A stretch of DNA of 64,000 nucleotides from Kineosporia succinea (GCF_030811555.1 NZ_JAUSQZ010000001.1:5267241-5331240), one strand, 5' to 3'. Shown: positions 7,691 to 17,184, counted from the first letter of the stretch. Made by a program: numbers and translations. The notes: generated by a model not told the origin, from the sequence alone.

Positions 7691-8410
7691 ATGGCGTTCA
7701 TGGCGGCCGAACTGGTGGCGCTGACGATCGACGTGGAGAACCCGCAGCGTGCGGCGCGGTTCTGGGCGGGGCTGCTGGGATGGGAGTTCGAGAAGGGGGC
7801 CGAGACGACGCTGCGCCCCACCGACGACACCGGCTTCCTGCTGCACTTCGAGCCGAGCACGCAACCCCGGAACGGCCCGAACGTAGCGCACTTCGACCTC
7901 ACCAGCGAGGACCTGGCCGATCAGGAGGCCAAGGTCGCCAGGGTGCTCGAGCTGGGGGGCGGGCATCTCGACATCGGGCAGGGCGAGGTCGACCATGTGG
8001 TGATGGCCGACCCGGACGGCAACGAGTTCTGTGTGATCGCGCCGGGCAACCGGTTCCTGGCCGGGTGCGGTTTCGTCGGTGCGGTGTCCGGCGACGGAAG
8101 CCGGGCCAAGGGCTGCTTCTGGAGCGAAGTGCTGGGCTGGCCGCTGGTCTGGGACCAGGACGAGGAGACCGCGATCCGCTCTCCGCACGGCGGGCCGAAG
8201 CTGACCTGGGGCGGGCCGCCGGTGAAGGCCAGGACCGGCAAGGAACGCTGGCATTTCGACCTCGCGCCCGCCGCCGGCACCGACTTCGCGACCGAGCTCG
8301 ACCGGCTGCTCGCCCTCGGCGCCGAGAAGGTCGACATCGGGCAGGGGGACGTGCCCTGGGAGGTGCTCGCCGACCCGGACGGTCACGAGTTCTGCCTGCT
8401 GAGGCCGTGA
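7691..8410 (+). CDS. Two-domain VOC (glyoxalase/bleomycin-resistance fold) protein
   Basis: Protein of 239 residues made of two vicinal-oxygen-chelate modules. Domain 1 (about 1-118) begins AAELVALTIDVENPQRAARFWAGLLGW and ends with the DPDGNEFCVIAPG motif. Domain 2 (about 122-238) ends DPDGHEFCLLRP. The DP[DE]G-x-E-F-C ends carry the usual metal-ligand glutamate. The family includes glyoxalases, dioxygenases and antibiotic-binding proteins, often as uncharacterised actinobacterial members; the substrate is unknown. A second in-frame ATG at 7700 is an alternative start. Confidence 0.85.
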   Translation: MAFMAAELVALTIDVENPQRAARFWAGLLGWEFEKGAETTLRPTDDTGFLLHFEPSTQPRNGPNVAHFDLTSEDLADQEAKVARVLELGGGHLDIGQGEVDHVVMADPDGNEFCVIAPGNRFLAGCGFVGAVSGDGSRAKGCFWSEVLGWPLVWDQDEETAIRSPHGGPKLTWGGPPVKARTGKERWHFDLAPAAGTDFATELDRLLALGAEKVDIGQGDVPWEVLADPDGHEFCLLRP

Positions 8411-8411
8411 G

Positions 8412-8432
8412 CCGCTGATCAGGGTTCAGCGG
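8412..8432. terminator. Possible bidirectional hairpin after the VOC gene
   Basis: CCGCTGA (8412-8418) pairs with TCAGCGG (8426-8432) around a 7-nt loop. It sits exactly between the stop of the VOC gene and the stop of the convergent small gene. The stem is short and lacks a U-tract, so its strength is doubtful. Confidence 0.35.
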
Positions 8433-8731
8433 AGTCCCCAGTGCTGACGCAGCCCCATCCGGTCGCACAGCCGGAGCAGCTGCTCGGTGTGCAGCTCCAC
8501 GTCGAAGCGGGTCTCCCCGCCGGGCATCCGGAAATGCCCGTACACGAACGGGTACGAGGGTGGGCCGCCGGCCGTCACGCTCTGCAGGACGGCCTTCTCC
8601 GGGAGGGTCCGCAGACGCAGGCCTCCCGCCGTGACCGGAGCGTGACGTCTGCGCCTCAGGTGCTCCTCGAGGGCCGCGACCTGGGTCATCTCGAGGGTGA
8701 CGGTGGTGCTGGACAAGGATCGGTGAGTCAT
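8426..8731 (-). CDS. Small hypothetical protein
   Basis: Open frame of 101 residues with a good ribosome site (AGGAGG, about 4 bp before the ATG at 8731). The composition is mixed and protein-like (MTHRSLSSTTVTLEMTQVAA, then GGPPSYPFVYGHFRMPGGE). No signal peptide, membrane helix or known motif was recognised. It lies divergent from the pyruvate formate-lyase gene across a 198-bp gap, which invites a regulatory link, but nothing in the sequence proves one. Confidence 0.6.
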   Translation of the reverse strand: MTHRSLSSTTVTLEMTQVAALEEHLRRRRHAPVTAGGLRLRTLPEKAVLQSVTAGGPPSYPFVYGHFRMPGGETRFDVELHTEQLLRLCDRMGLRQHWGLR

Positions 8732-8809
8732 TGAGCGCCTCCTGCCGACCACCACGATCCCAACGAGGGACGACGTGCGCACGGGCCGGTCGGCCGTCAC
8801 CTTTCGGGA

Positions 8810-8845
8810 CCAAGGGCAGGACAACGGGCAGGACCAAGGGCAGGA
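8810..8845 (+). repeat. Three tandem 12-bp repeats upstream of pflB
   Basis: CCAAGGGCAGGA, CAACGGGCAGGA and CCAAGGGCAGGA occur head to tail, 85 bp before the pflB ATG. They are purine-rich on the plus strand. Whether they bind a regulator or are only slippage products is unknown. Similar 12-bp arrays occur at about 25424 and 45115. Confidence 0.8.
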
Positions 8846-8929
8846 CCGGCCGCCCGAGGGCCAAAGCCCGCTCTGAACCGGGGCACTTGGCCTCTGGGAG
8901 TCCCGCGGCGGCGGGCGGACCATCGAGCC

Positions 8930-11188
8930 ATGGACACCCTGCAGACGGAACGGTCCGCCTGGCGTGGTTTCGCCGGGCAGGAATGGCAGAACCGGATCGA
9001 CGTCAGCGCCTTCATCAAGGCCAACGTCACGCCCTACCCGGGCGACGAGAGCTTTCTGGCGACGGCGACCCCGCGCACCGAGGCCATCCGGCGGCGCATC
9101 GACGCGCTGACGAAGACCGAGCGCGAACGCGGCATCCTGGACGTCGACGCCGCGACCCCCTCGACGATCACCAGCCACGCGCCGGGCTACATCGACCGGG
9201 ACAACGAGCTCGTCGTCGGGCTGCAGACCGATGCCCCGCTGAAGCGGGCGATCATGCCCAAGGGCGGCCTGCGCATGGTCGAGAACGGCCTGACGGCGTA
9301 CGGTTACGAGATCGACCCGCTGGTGACGGAGACCTTCACCAAGTATCGCAAGACCCACAACCAGGGCGTGTTCGACGCCTACACCCCGGAGATCCTGGCC
9401 GCCCGCAAGGCCGGCATCATCACCGGCCTGCCCGACGCCTACGGTCGCGGCCGCATCATCGGCGACTTCCGCCGCGTCGCCCTGTACGGCGTCGACGCCC
9501 TGATCGACGACAAGGGCCGGGAGAAGAGCCTGCTCAACGGTTTCCGGTCGAGCGAGGACGTGATCCGCGACCGCGAGGAACTTTCCGAGCAGATCCAGGC
9601 CCTCAAGGACCTGAAGACGATGGCCGCGACCTACGGCTTCGACGTCGCCAGGCCTGCCCGCACCGCGCAGGAAGCCGTTCAGTGGCTGTACCTGGCCTAC
9701 CTGGCCGGCGCGAAAGAGGGCAACGGGGCAGCGATGTCGTTCGGCCGCACGTCGAGTTTCATCGACATCTACGTGCAGCGCGACCTTGACGATGGTCTCC
9801 TCACCGAGACCCGGGCCCAGGAACTCGTCGACGACCTGGTGATCAAGCTCCGCATCATCCGCTTCCTGCGCACCCCCGACTACGACGCCCTGTTCAGCGG
9901 CGACCCGACCTGGGTGACCGAGTCGATCGGCGGCGTCACGACGGAGGGCGTCCCGCTCGTCACCCGCACCTCGTTCCGCTTCCTGCAGACCCTCTACAAC
10001 CTGGGCCCCGCTCCCGAGCCGAACCTGACCGTGCTCTGGTCGCCCCGCCTGCCCGAGGGGTTCAAGAAGTTCTGCGCCCAGGTCAGCATCGACACCAGCG
10101 CCATCCAGTTCGAGAACGACGAACTGCTGCGCCCTTTCAACGGTGACGACGCCGCTATCGCCTGCTGTGTCTCGGGCGCCGCCGTGGGCAAGGCCATGCA
10201 GTTCTTCGGAGCTCGGGCCAATCTCGCGAAAGCCCTTCTGTACGCCATCAACGGTGGACGCGACGAGCTGTCGGGCGCGCAGGTGGCACCTTCTCCGGGT
10301 GGTCCTCTCGAGAGCGAAACCCTCGACTACGACACCGTGATGAAGCGTTACGACGAGATGCTCGACTGGCTTGCCGACACCTACGTGGACGCTCTCAACA
10401 TCATCCACTACATGCACGACAAGTACGCCTACGAGGCCGTGCAGATGGCCCTGCACGACTACCCGGTGCACCGCATGCTGGCCTGCGGCATCGCCGGCCT
10501 GTCGGTGGCGGCGGACTCGCTGTCGGCGATCAGGTTCGCCTCGGTGAAGCCCGTGCGGGACGAGACCGGGCTGATCGTCGACTACACCGTCGAGGGCGAG
10601 TTCCCCTGCTACGGCAACGGTGACGACCGCGCCGACGAGATCGCGGCCGACCTGGTGCACCGGTTCATGGAGAAGCTGCGCACGCACTCGACCTACCGCA
10701 ACGCCGAGATCACGCAGTCGGTGCTGACCATCACCTCGAACGTGGTCTACGGCAAGAAGACCGGCAACACGCCCGACGGACGTCGTGCGGGGGAGCCCTT
10801 CGCCCCCGGCGCCAACCCGATGAACGGCCGCGACAAGCACGGCCTGCTCACCTCGGCGCTCAGCGTGGCCAAGATCGACTACGCGGACGCCCGCGACGGC
10901 ATCTCGCTGACCTCGACCACGGTGCCCGAGGCCCTGGGCCGCACCCGGGCGGACCGGATCGACAGCCTGGTCGGCATTCTCGACGCGTACATGATCTCCG
11001 GCGGCTACCACATGAACGTCAACGTGCTCGAGCGCGCGACGCTCGTCGACGCCATGGCGCACCCGGAGAACTACCCGAACCTCACCATCCGGGTCTCGGG
11101 GTACGCGGTGAACTTCGTCCGCCTCACCAGGGAGCAGCAGATGGACGTCATCAACCGCACCTTCCACGGCGACCCCGCAGGTCGATGA
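8930..11188 (+). CDS. pflB: Formate C-acetyltransferase (pyruvate formate-lyase)
   Basis: Glycyl-radical enzyme converting pyruvate + CoA to acetyl-CoA + formate in anaerobic sugar metabolism. At 752 residues it matches the usual PflB length (about 760). The catalytic cysteine pair is C412-C413 ([12 protein letters not shown]) and the radical glycine is G724 in [10 protein letters not shown] near the C-terminus; both positions match the E. coli layout (C418/C419, G734). The substrate-binding region near residue 175 ([16 protein letters not shown]) is intact. The 3' end overlaps pflA by 4 bp. No formate transporter is adjacent. An oxygen-sensitive enzyme suggests facultative or microaerobic growth. 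Confidence 0.97.
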   Translation: MDTLQTERSAWRGFAGQEWQNRIDVSAFIKANVTPYPGDESFLATATPRTEAIRRRIDALTKTERERGILDVDAATPSTITSHAPGYIDRDNELVVGLQTDAPLKRAIMPKGGLRMVENGLTAYGYEIDPLVTETFTKYRKTHNQGVFDAYTPEILAARKAGIITGLPDAYGRGRIIGDFRRVALYGVDALIDDKGREKSLLNGFRSSEDVIRDREELSEQIQALKDLKTMAATYGFDVARPARTAQEAVQWLYLAYLAGAKEGNGAAMSFGRTSSFIDIYVQRDLDDGLLTETRAQELVDDLVIKLRIIRFLRTPDYDALFSGDPTWVTESIGGVTTEGVPLVTRTSFRFLQTLYNLGPAPEPNLTVLWSPRLPEGFKKFCAQVSIDTSAIQFENDELLRPFNGDDAAIACCVSGAAVGKAMQFFGARANLAKALLYAINGGRDELSGAQVAPSPGGPLESETLDYDTVMKRYDEMLDWLADTYVDALNIIHYMHDKYAYEAVQMALHDYPVHRMLACGIAGLSVAADSLSAIRFASVKPVRDETGLIVDYTVEGEFPCYGNGDDRADEIAADLVHRFMEKLRTHSTYRNAEITQSVLTITSNVVYGKKTGNTPDGRRAGEPFAPGANPMNGRDKHGLLTSALSVAKIDYADARDGISLTSTTVPEALGRTRADRIDSLVGILDAYMISGGYHMNVNVLERATLVDAMAHPENYPNLTIRVSGYAVNFVRLTREQQMDVINRTFHGDPAGR

Positions 11189-11991
11189 ACACCGTCGGCG
11201 TCGCCCTGATGGCCGCTCCCCGTCCTCCGCTGCCGGGTTACGACCCGGAGGTCTGGCGGCGCGGGGAGGCCGGCTGGGTGCATTCGTGGGACATGTCGAC
11301 GGGGGTCGACGGGCCGGGCACCCGGTTCGTGATGTTCACCGCCGGCTGCCCGCTGCGGTGCCAGTACTGCGAGAACCCGGACACCTGGACGCCTCTGGGT
11401 GGTCAGGTCACGCCGGTGGACGACGTGCTGGCCCGGGTGCGCGGCTACCGGGCGGCGCTGGTGGCGGGAAAGGGCGGGGTGACCGTGTCCGGCGGTGAGC
11501 CGCTGGCGCAGCCTCGCTTCGTGGCCGGCGTCCTGCGCGGCGCCCGGGAGATGGGCCTGCACACGGCGCTGGACACAGCCGGCTTTCTCGGGCACCTGGC
11601 CACCGACGAGATGCTCGGCGACGTCAGCCTGGTGCTGCTCGACATCAAGTCGTTCGACCCGGGCACCTACAAGGTCGTGACCGGCCGGGAGCTGGCCCCG
11701 ACGCTGCGCTTCGCGCGGCGTCTGGCCCGGCTCGGCAAACCGGTGAACCTGCGCTTCGTGCTGGTGCCGGGCCTGACCGACGACCCGGCGAACATCGAGG
11801 GCCTGGCCGACTTCGTGGCCGGGCTGGGCAATGTGGAGCGGGTCGACGTGCTGGCCTACCACCGGCTCGGGGTGGGCAAGTACGACCGGCTGCGCATCCG
11901 CTACCGGCTCGAGGGCACCGAACCCCCGACCTGGGACCAGGTCGAGGACACCCGTCGCCGGTTCGCCGAGCGCGGGCTCACGGTGAGCTGA
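11185..11991 (+). CDS. pflA: Pyruvate formate-lyase activating enzyme (radical SAM)
   Basis: Radical-SAM enzyme that uses a [4Fe-4S] cluster and S-adenosylmethionine to make the glycyl radical on PflB. The cluster motif CX3CX2C is seen at C55, C59 and C62 (GCPLRCQYC), and the SAM-binding GGEP motif in VTVSGGEPL (about residue 108). At 268 residues it is slightly longer than E. coli PflA (246) because of an N-terminal extension. The ATG overlaps the pflB stop (ATGA). Its 3' end overlaps the convergent condensation-domain remnant by 91 bp. Confidence 0.96.
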   Translation: MNTVGVALMAAPRPPLPGYDPEVWRRGEAGWVHSWDMSTGVDGPGTRFVMFTAGCPLRCQYCENPDTWTPLGGQVTPVDDVLARVRGYRAALVAGKGGVTVSGGEPLAQPRFVAGVLRGAREMGLHTALDTAGFLGHLATDEMLGDVSLVLLDIKSFDPGTYKVVTGRELAPTLRFARRLARLGKPVNLRFVLVPGLTDDPANIEGLADFVAGLGNVERVDVLAYHRLGVGKYDRLRIRYRLEGTEPPTWDQVEDTRRRFAERGLTVS

Positions 11992-13020
11992 ATCCGGTGA
12001 CGTAGCGCGGCGTTGAGCCGGCGCACCGCGTCGGCCGCCTCCGGGGTGTCCGCGTGCAGCCAGTTCACGTGCAGCCCGGCCTCGTCACGGTAGAACCAGG
12101 GGTAGAGCGCCTGGGTCCCGGAGGTCCACAGGTACACGGTCACGTCGCCCGGCAGCCGGCGGAAGTCCAGGTACGAAAGGAAGTTCACCGGGCGGTATCC
12201 GGTGGCCGGATCCAGCTCCGGTGCCAGCAGCTCCCAGGCCCGCAGGTAGCTGACCCGGGTCCGGGCGCGGGCGAGGTCGTAGAGCTGACTGGCCGTTTCC
12301 GGGTCGTCGGCCGGACTCCAGCGGGAACCACGGCAGGAGAGAGCCGGTGCCTGAGGCGAAGTCGCGCCAGGGCGCAAGTTCGGGCCTGTCGGCGTGCAGT
12401 GACTGGTTGTCCGCCCGTTCGGTCTCGGTGTAGGCGAGCCAGCTGCCGGTGGGTGGCAACTCGGGCCGGGAGCCGGCCCGGATCTGCTCGTAGGCCGAGG
12501 TGATGTCGTGCGCCGCCAGGGCCATCGACACCACGTCGCCGATCAGGTGATCGAGCGCGAGGTAGACGCTCGCGCCGTCGTTCCGTACCACCACGCCGAA
12601 AATGGCGGTCGGCCCGCGGAAACCACAGACCCGACGGAATCTTTCGTGCAGATAGGTGCGCACGTCGTCCGTCGATTTCAGCTGCCCGTGATCGGTTCTG
12701 GTCAGATCGGCGTGGTGCACGTCGCCGGTGGTGCCGTGGTAGCGGGTGCGCAGAACGTCGTGACGCTGCACGACGTGGTGGAACGAGGCTTCGAGGGCCG
12801 TGAGGTCGACAGCGCCCGGTATCTCGAAGGTTCCGGCGATGAAGAGGGTGTTCGGGGCGTGCACGGTCGTCATCGCCAGGGCCGTCCGCGTGGCGGCGAG
12901 GTGCCGGGCCTGGCTGTAGCTCGCCGGGCCGGAGGCGGTCGGTGGCCCGGTGAGCACGACCTGCCACTCGTATGCCCGGCCGGGCCGGATCCGGGCCGAC
13001 GACAGGGGGATCTGCCGCAC
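11901..13020 (-). pseudogene. Condensation-domain protein with internal deletion and frameshift
   Basis: Residues 1-235 read as the N-terminal half of a nonribosomal peptide-type condensation domain: ALEASFHHVVQRHDVLRTRY, an HHxxxDG-equivalent ALDHLIGDVVS, and the ASGTGSLLPWFPL segment. Near 12300-12320 the homology jumps to another frame. That frame carries the domain's C-terminal part: RPVNFLSYLDFRRLPGD, ALYPWFYRDEAGLHVNW and DTPEAADAVRRLNAAL. About 100 or more residues expected between the halves are absent. A single deletion not divisible by three would explain both losses. The HHxxxDG motif is degenerate (DHLIGD). It begins 2 bp after the short P450 gene and ends the operon. Originally perhaps a stand-alone acyl/peptidyl condensing enzyme; now probably inactive. 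Confidence 0.78.
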
Positions 13021-13022
13021 GG

Positions 13023-14096
13023 TCAGGTCGTGGGGGTGAGCTGGACGGGAACGCTGTCGTAGCAGCGCTCCACCAGATCGCCGTGCCAGGTCAGCTCGCG
13101 TTCGTCGACGGCGAGGCGCAGGTGCGGGAACCGGCCGAACAAGGTGCGCAGGGCGAGGGACCCGACGAGCCGGGCCAGGTGGGCGCCCGGGCAGTAGTGC
13201 GGGCCGGCGCCGAACGCCAGGTTGGTGGCGTCGTCGGTGCGCAGCCGCACGAGAACGACCGAACCGGAGGGGATCACGGTGCCGTCGACCTCCACGTCGT
13301 CCAGGGCGAAACGCCAGGACGCGACCGGGAACGGAACGGTGCGGCGGAACAGGTCGTCGACGGTGCGGTCGTCGCCGAGCCGCTCGCGCAGCTCCGGATC
13401 ACGGAGCAGCTCGACCGCCCCGGAGACCACGAACACGGTGACGGGGGAGATGCCGCCCGAGAACAGGCCCAGTGCGACCGAGACCAGTTCCTCGGCCGAG
13501 AGACGGCCCTGGCCGTGGGCCGTCAGCAGATGGTTCAGCAGGCCGTGAGGATCGCGGTCGCGGCGCTTGCGGGCGAGGAGACGGATCCACCGGTGCTCCA
13601 GCCGGGTCTGCGCGGCGCGCACCTCCGGGTCGTCGGGATGCCCGCCGTTGATCCGGGCCAGGGTCGCGGCGGTCAGGGCTTCCCGGTCGGCGGGCGGGAT
13701 GCCGAGGGCGTCCGCGGTGGCCCGGACCGCGAGGGGACGGGCGTATCCGGCGACCAGATCGGCGGTCTCACCCACCGCGTCCAGCAGCTCGTGGCAGGCC
13801 TTTTCGAGAGGATCGCGCAGGCTCGTGGCCTGCTCCTGGGACAGGCGAGGGGCCAGCACGTCGCGCAGCCGCCGGTGATCGGCGCCGTCGCTGTTGAGCA
13901 GGTGCCGTCCCTCGGCGGCGAACATGTCGTCCTGATGACGGCAGCCGCCGAATCCGTGGGCCGGATCGGGGAGGCGGCGGGGATCGCTGGCGAGGCGGGG
14001 GTGGTTCAGGGCCCGGCGGGCCGGGGCCGAACCGGTCACGGTGAACACCGGCAGGCCGCCGGGCAGGGCCGTGCGCTCGACGGCGGGGAGCGTCAT
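13023..14096 (-). CDS. Divergent, shortened cytochrome P450
   Basis: Protein of 357 residues with a clear heme loop FGAGPHYCPG (Cys302), but several unusual features. The I-helix oxygen-activation motif, normally AGxETT, reads SGGISP (213-218). The near-invariant K-helix ExxR reads DLFR (248-251). The stretch before the heme loop, which normally carries ANRDP and the meander, is missing about 15 residues (IPSGSVVLVRLRTDDATNLAFG). Total length is about 45 short of the family norm. It may use another chemistry, act only as a binding protein, or be decaying like the gene after it. The ATG is 15 bp after the previous P450 stop. Confidence 0.85.
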   Translation of the reverse strand: MTLPAVERTALPGGLPVFTVTGSAPARRALNHPRLASDPRRLPDPAHGFGGCRHQDDMFAAEGRHLLNSDGADHRRLRDVLAPRLSQEQATSLRDPLEKACHELLDAVGETADLVAGYARPLAVRATADALGIPPADREALTAATLARINGGHPDDPEVRAAQTRLEHRWIRLLARKRRDRDPHGLLNHLLTAHGQGRLSAEELVSVALGLFSGGISPVTVFVVSGAVELLRDPELRERLGDDRTVDDLFRRTVPFPVASWRFALDDVEVDGTVIPSGSVVLVRLRTDDATNLAFGAGPHYCPGAHLARLVGSLALRTLFGRFPHLRLAVDERELTWHGDLVERCYDSVPVQLTPTT

Positions 14097-14111
14097 CAGG
14101 TCTCCATCGAT

Positions 14112-15317
14112 TCAGGCCACCGACACCGGCAGGGCCGCGAGCCCCCGGATGGTCGCGGTCAGGTCCTTGTGCCGGGGCTGCGGATCGGTCAGCCCGAGAA
14201 CCCGTGACCGGTGCAGGAGACGGCCCAGCGCGAGCCCCGCCTCGAGCCGGGCCAGGGGACCGCCCAGGCAGTAGTGGATGCCCGCGCCGAACGAGAGGTG
14301 CGGGTTGGGCGAGCGGTCGAGGTCGAGCCGGCCGGGATCCGGGAACACGCGGGGATCACGGTTGGCCGACCCGAGCAGCAGGGCCACCGGACGGCCGGGT
14401 TCCAGCCGGCGCCCGGCCAGCTCGGCCTCTTCCTGCACCGTGCGGAACGTGATCTGCACCGACGAGTCGTAACGGATCAGCTCGTCCATGGCCCGCCGGT
14501 CGAGCTGCCCCCGTCGCACGCGGGTGCGGGCCCGGGCGAGTTCGTCCGGGTGCCGCAGCAGCGAAAGGGCGGAGTTGGCGATGATGTTGGCGGTGGTCTC
14601 GTACCCGGCCAGGAGCAGCAGGGCGCACATCGGGATCAGATCACGACGGGTCAGCGCGTCAGGGGTGTCGGCGATCAGGGCGCTCAGCACGTCGTCACCC
14701 GGCCGGTGACGGCGGTGCTCGATCTGCTGCAGCAGGTAGGCCACGAAACCCGCCGCGGCCGATCGGGCGGCCTTCTTGTCGGCGTCGCTGATCGAGTACG
14801 CCGGGTCGAGAAGCCGCCCGATCGGCGGCGTCCGCTCCCGGATCCAGGGATGGTCCTCCTCCGGCAGTGCGAACAGCCCGCAGATCACCCGCAGCGACAG
14901 CGGGTACGCGAAGTCGGCCAGCAGGTCGAGGTGCCCGAGGTCCAGGGCCCGGTCGACGAGTTCGTCGACGTACCCGCCGATCCGGGGCGTGAGGGCGGCC
15001 ACGGCCGACGGGCTGAAGAACCGGGCGGCGACCCGGCGCAGCGGGCCGTGCGCCGGCGGGTCCTGGCCGAGGAACGAGAAGATCCGGTTCTCGGCCGTGG
15101 GCCGCCCGTGGCCCAGCCGGTTGTCGCGCAGAGCCGCTGAGATGTCGTGGTGGCGGGTGAGCACGGTCAGGCCGTACGGCCCGTCGCACACCGGGCCCGC
15201 CTCGCGGGCCGCGGTGTACCGGGCGTACGGATCGGCGTGCAGGGTCGGGTCGAACGGGTCGAACCAGCTCGTCGTGCTGATCCGGATGTCCTGGGCCGCG
15301 CCGGTTTCCAGGGTCAT
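14112..15317 (-). CDS. Cytochrome P450
   Basis: Class I bacterial P450 of 401 residues with all landmarks. The I-helix AGYETT (237-242) supplies the acid-alcohol pair, the K-helix has ELIR (279-282), SANRDP follows near 317-322, and the heme loop is FGAGIHYCLGG (Cys350). Needs ferredoxin and ferredoxin reductase, which are not encoded here. Resembles hydroxylases of secondary metabolism. The ATG at 15317 was chosen because it lies 4 bp after the previous stop and begins the P450 homology; the open frame runs farther upstream through non-homologous sequence. Substrate unknown. Confidence 0.94.
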   Translation of the reverse strand: MTLETGAAQDIRISTTSWFDPFDPTLHADPYARYTAAREAGPVCDGPYGLTVLTRHHDISAALRDNRLGHGRPTAENRIFSFLGQDPPAHGPLRRVAARFFSPSAVAALTPRIGGYVDELVDRALDLGHLDLLADFAYPLSLRVICGLFALPEEDHPWIRERTPPIGRLLDPAYSISDADKKAARSAAAGFVAYLLQQIEHRRHRPGDDVLSALIADTPDALTRRDLIPMCALLLLAGYETTANIIANSALSLLRHPDELARARTRVRRGQLDRRAMDELIRYDSSVQITFRTVQEEAELAGRRLEPGRPVALLLGSANRDPRVFPDPGRLDLDRSPNPHLSFGAGIHYCLGGPLARLEAGLALGRLLHRSRVLGLTDPQPRHKDLTATIRGLAALPVSVA

Positions 15318-15321
15318 GCGG

Positions 15322-15885
15322 TCAGGGCGTGTAGAGCACGACGCCGGCCTGCGTCTTGTCGGCCTCGGCGGCGGGTGTGCCGCAGCCGCCCAGTGAGGCA
15401 CTGACGAGCAGGTTGTGCCAGCTCCCGAACTTCGTGCTCGAGGCATCGGTGACGCCGCTGATCAGCACGGCCGCCGTGCCGCCGAGCTTGGTCTGGGTGA
15501 AGTCGTCGAAGGTGCCGGTGGTGTACGTGCCGTCGTTCCAGTCGACGCGGGCGCGGTAGACGTAGCCCTGGTCGAGGTTCGTGCACGCGCCCTTGGGAAT
15601 GGTGCCGCTGAAGGTGCTCGTGCCCTTGGCCAGCAACCCTCCGGTGAGCGTGAGGCAGACGACGGTGCCGGTGCCCTCGAAGTCGATGGCGTCGGGGTTG
15701 CCGGGGTTCTGGGAACCGACGGTGTCCTCGGCGGTGCTCTCGCAGACGACGGGGATCTTCAGGCCGGAAGAAGCGGACGCCGCGGCCGACGCGGCCGGGG
15801 CCAGGGCGGCCGAGGCGATCAGGAGCCCGGTGACGGCCGCCGGAACGGTGCTGCGGCGGAGCTGGTTTCGGGTGTGTGCGGTCAT
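15322..15885 (-). CDS. Secreted protein of unknown function inside the P450 operon
   Basis: Protein of 187 residues with a clear Sec signal peptide: basic RNQLRR, then a hydrophobic stretch ending APAASAAAS, with cleavage after about residue 35. The mature part has few cysteines (about four, possibly two disulphides) and many Thr, Gly and Asp residues, suggesting a beta-rich fold. No family was recognised. The ATG at 15885 has GAGGAGA upstream; an in-frame ATG at 15906 lacks this. It lies between two P450 genes, 28 and 4 bp away, so it is co-transcribed. A secreted partner in a P450 operon is odd and its role is unknown. Confidence 0.8.
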   Translation of the reverse strand: MTAHTRNQLRRSTVPAAVTGLLIASAALAPAASAAASASSGLKIPVVCESTAEDTVGSQNPGNPDAIDFEGTGTVVCLTLTGGLLAKGTSTFSGTIPKGACTNLDQGYVYRARVDWNDGTYTTGTFDDFTQTKLGGTAAVLISGVTDASSTKFGSWHNLLVSASLGGCGTPAAEADKTQAGVVLYTP

Positions 15886-15913
15886 GGCTGATCTCCTCGG
15901 GGTCACGGTGTGT

Positions 15914-17101
15914 TCAGAGGACGGCCGGGAGACTGGTCCATCCCGGCATGGTCACACGCTGGTTGGTGCGGGCCCCGGCTCCTGGGCGCAGGTACGGGAA
16001 ACGTTGCAGCAGGGCCGGAATCACGATGCTGGCCTCCAGCTTGGCCAGCTGGGCACCCAGACAGTAGTGCGGGCCGCCGCTGAACGCGAGGAGGTCGGCC
16101 GGGGCGCGCCGGGGGTCGAACTCGTCGGGCGCGGTGAACCGGGAGGGATCGCGGTGGGCGGCCGCGATCAGCGCCATCACCTCCTGCCCGGCCTCCAGAC
16201 GGGCTCCGCCGATCACTGTCTCGCGAGCTGTGACCCGGGTGATCAGGTGCAGCGGGGGGTCGTGACGCAGGCTCTCGTGGATGGCGGCCTCGATGGCCTG
16301 CGGGTGCGCGGCGATGTTGGCGGCCAGGGCGGGGGCGGCGGCCAGGCTGCGGATCAGGTGGTCGAGCAGCGAGAGCGTGGTGTCGAAACCGGCTGCCAGA
16401 CCGAGGAAGATGGCGGGGAGGGCGTCGTCGTCGGGCAGGGCGGCGGCGTCGGAGGCCAGGTTCGGGCCCCGTTCGCGGCGGCGGCTCTCGAGCAGGTCGG
16501 CCAGGTAGGGCAGCAGTGTGTCGGCGGCGGTGTCGGCCCGCTCCACCGTGCTCTCTCCCGGGAACGGGTCGAGCAGGCTGAGCATCGGCTGCACCAGGTC
16601 GTACAGCTGCGGGCCGTCGTCCGCCGGCACCCCGAGCAGGGCGCAGGCCGTGCGCTGCACGATCGGGACCGTGAAATCCCGGTGCAGGTCCGGCTTCTGG
16701 TCGAGGAGGGCGAGCTGCTGGGAGGTCGCCCGCCGGGTGACCGCGGCCAGGTTGCGCAGCCGGGCCGGGGTGAACGAGGGGGCGAGGGCCCGCCGCACCC
16801 GCTGGTGCCCGCTGCCGTTGCGGAAGACCATGCTGCACAGCAATAGTCGCAGTCCGGGGTGGTCACGCCAGCCGGGGGTCCCGGCGTCGAACCAGGTCGC
16901 GTCCTTGACCTGGAGGGCCGGGTCGCGGGTGATGGTCGCGACGTCGTCGTAGCGGCTGAACATCCACAGGCCGTCGCCGGTGCGCAGGACCGGGTGATCC
17001 TGCCGGAGCCGGGCGAACCAGGGGTGCGGATCCCGTTGCGCGGCGGGCAGAAAGATCTTGCGCAGAATGCCGTCCACATCGGTCTCGACGGCAGTGAGCA
17101 T
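15914..17101 (-). CDS. Cytochrome P450
   Basis: First gene of the five-gene operon; 395 residues, normal length. The I-helix AGFDTT (237-242), K-helix ESLR (276-279), AAHRDP (about 314-319) and heme loop FSGGPHYCLGA (Cys347) are all intact, so it should be catalytically competent. It differs enough from the other two P450s to suggest separate substrates or steps rather than recent duplication. Redox partners are not encoded nearby. The promoter should lie in the 83-bp gap before it. Confidence 0.94.
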   Translation of the reverse strand: MLTAVETDVDGILRKIFLPAAQRDPHPWFARLRQDHPVLRTGDGLWMFSRYDDVATITRDPALQVKDATWFDAGTPGWRDHPGLRLLLCSMVFRNGSGHQRVRRALAPSFTPARLRNLAAVTRRATSQQLALLDQKPDLHRDFTVPIVQRTACALLGVPADDGPQLYDLVQPMLSLLDPFPGESTVERADTAADTLLPYLADLLESRRRERGPNLASDAAALPDDDALPAIFLGLAAGFDTTLSLLDHLIRSLAAAPALAANIAAHPQAIEAAIHESLRHDPPLHLITRVTARETVIGGARLEAGQEVMALIAAAHRDPSRFTAPDEFDPRRAPADLLAFSGGPHYCLGAQLAKLEASIVIPALLQRFPYLRPGAGARTNQRVTMPGWTSLPAVL

Positions 17102-17184
17102 CGATCAGACCCTTCCCCCGGTGCAGTGACGCGGAGCACCCTAGCAACGCGACGGGCGGGGGAATCCAGTTGCCGCGCCGCTTG

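Noticed and set aside
8426-11167. A 913-codon open frame antisense to pflB
   Set aside because: It is the mirror of a strongly conserved gene in very GC-rich DNA, where antisense stops are rare. Its translation is a low-complexity Arg/Gly/Val/His mixture. Only its last 101 codons, outside pflB and with their own ribosome site, look real.
11901-17101. A complete nonribosomal peptide cluster
   Set aside because: No adenylation or carrier domain is encoded, and the only condensation domain is broken.
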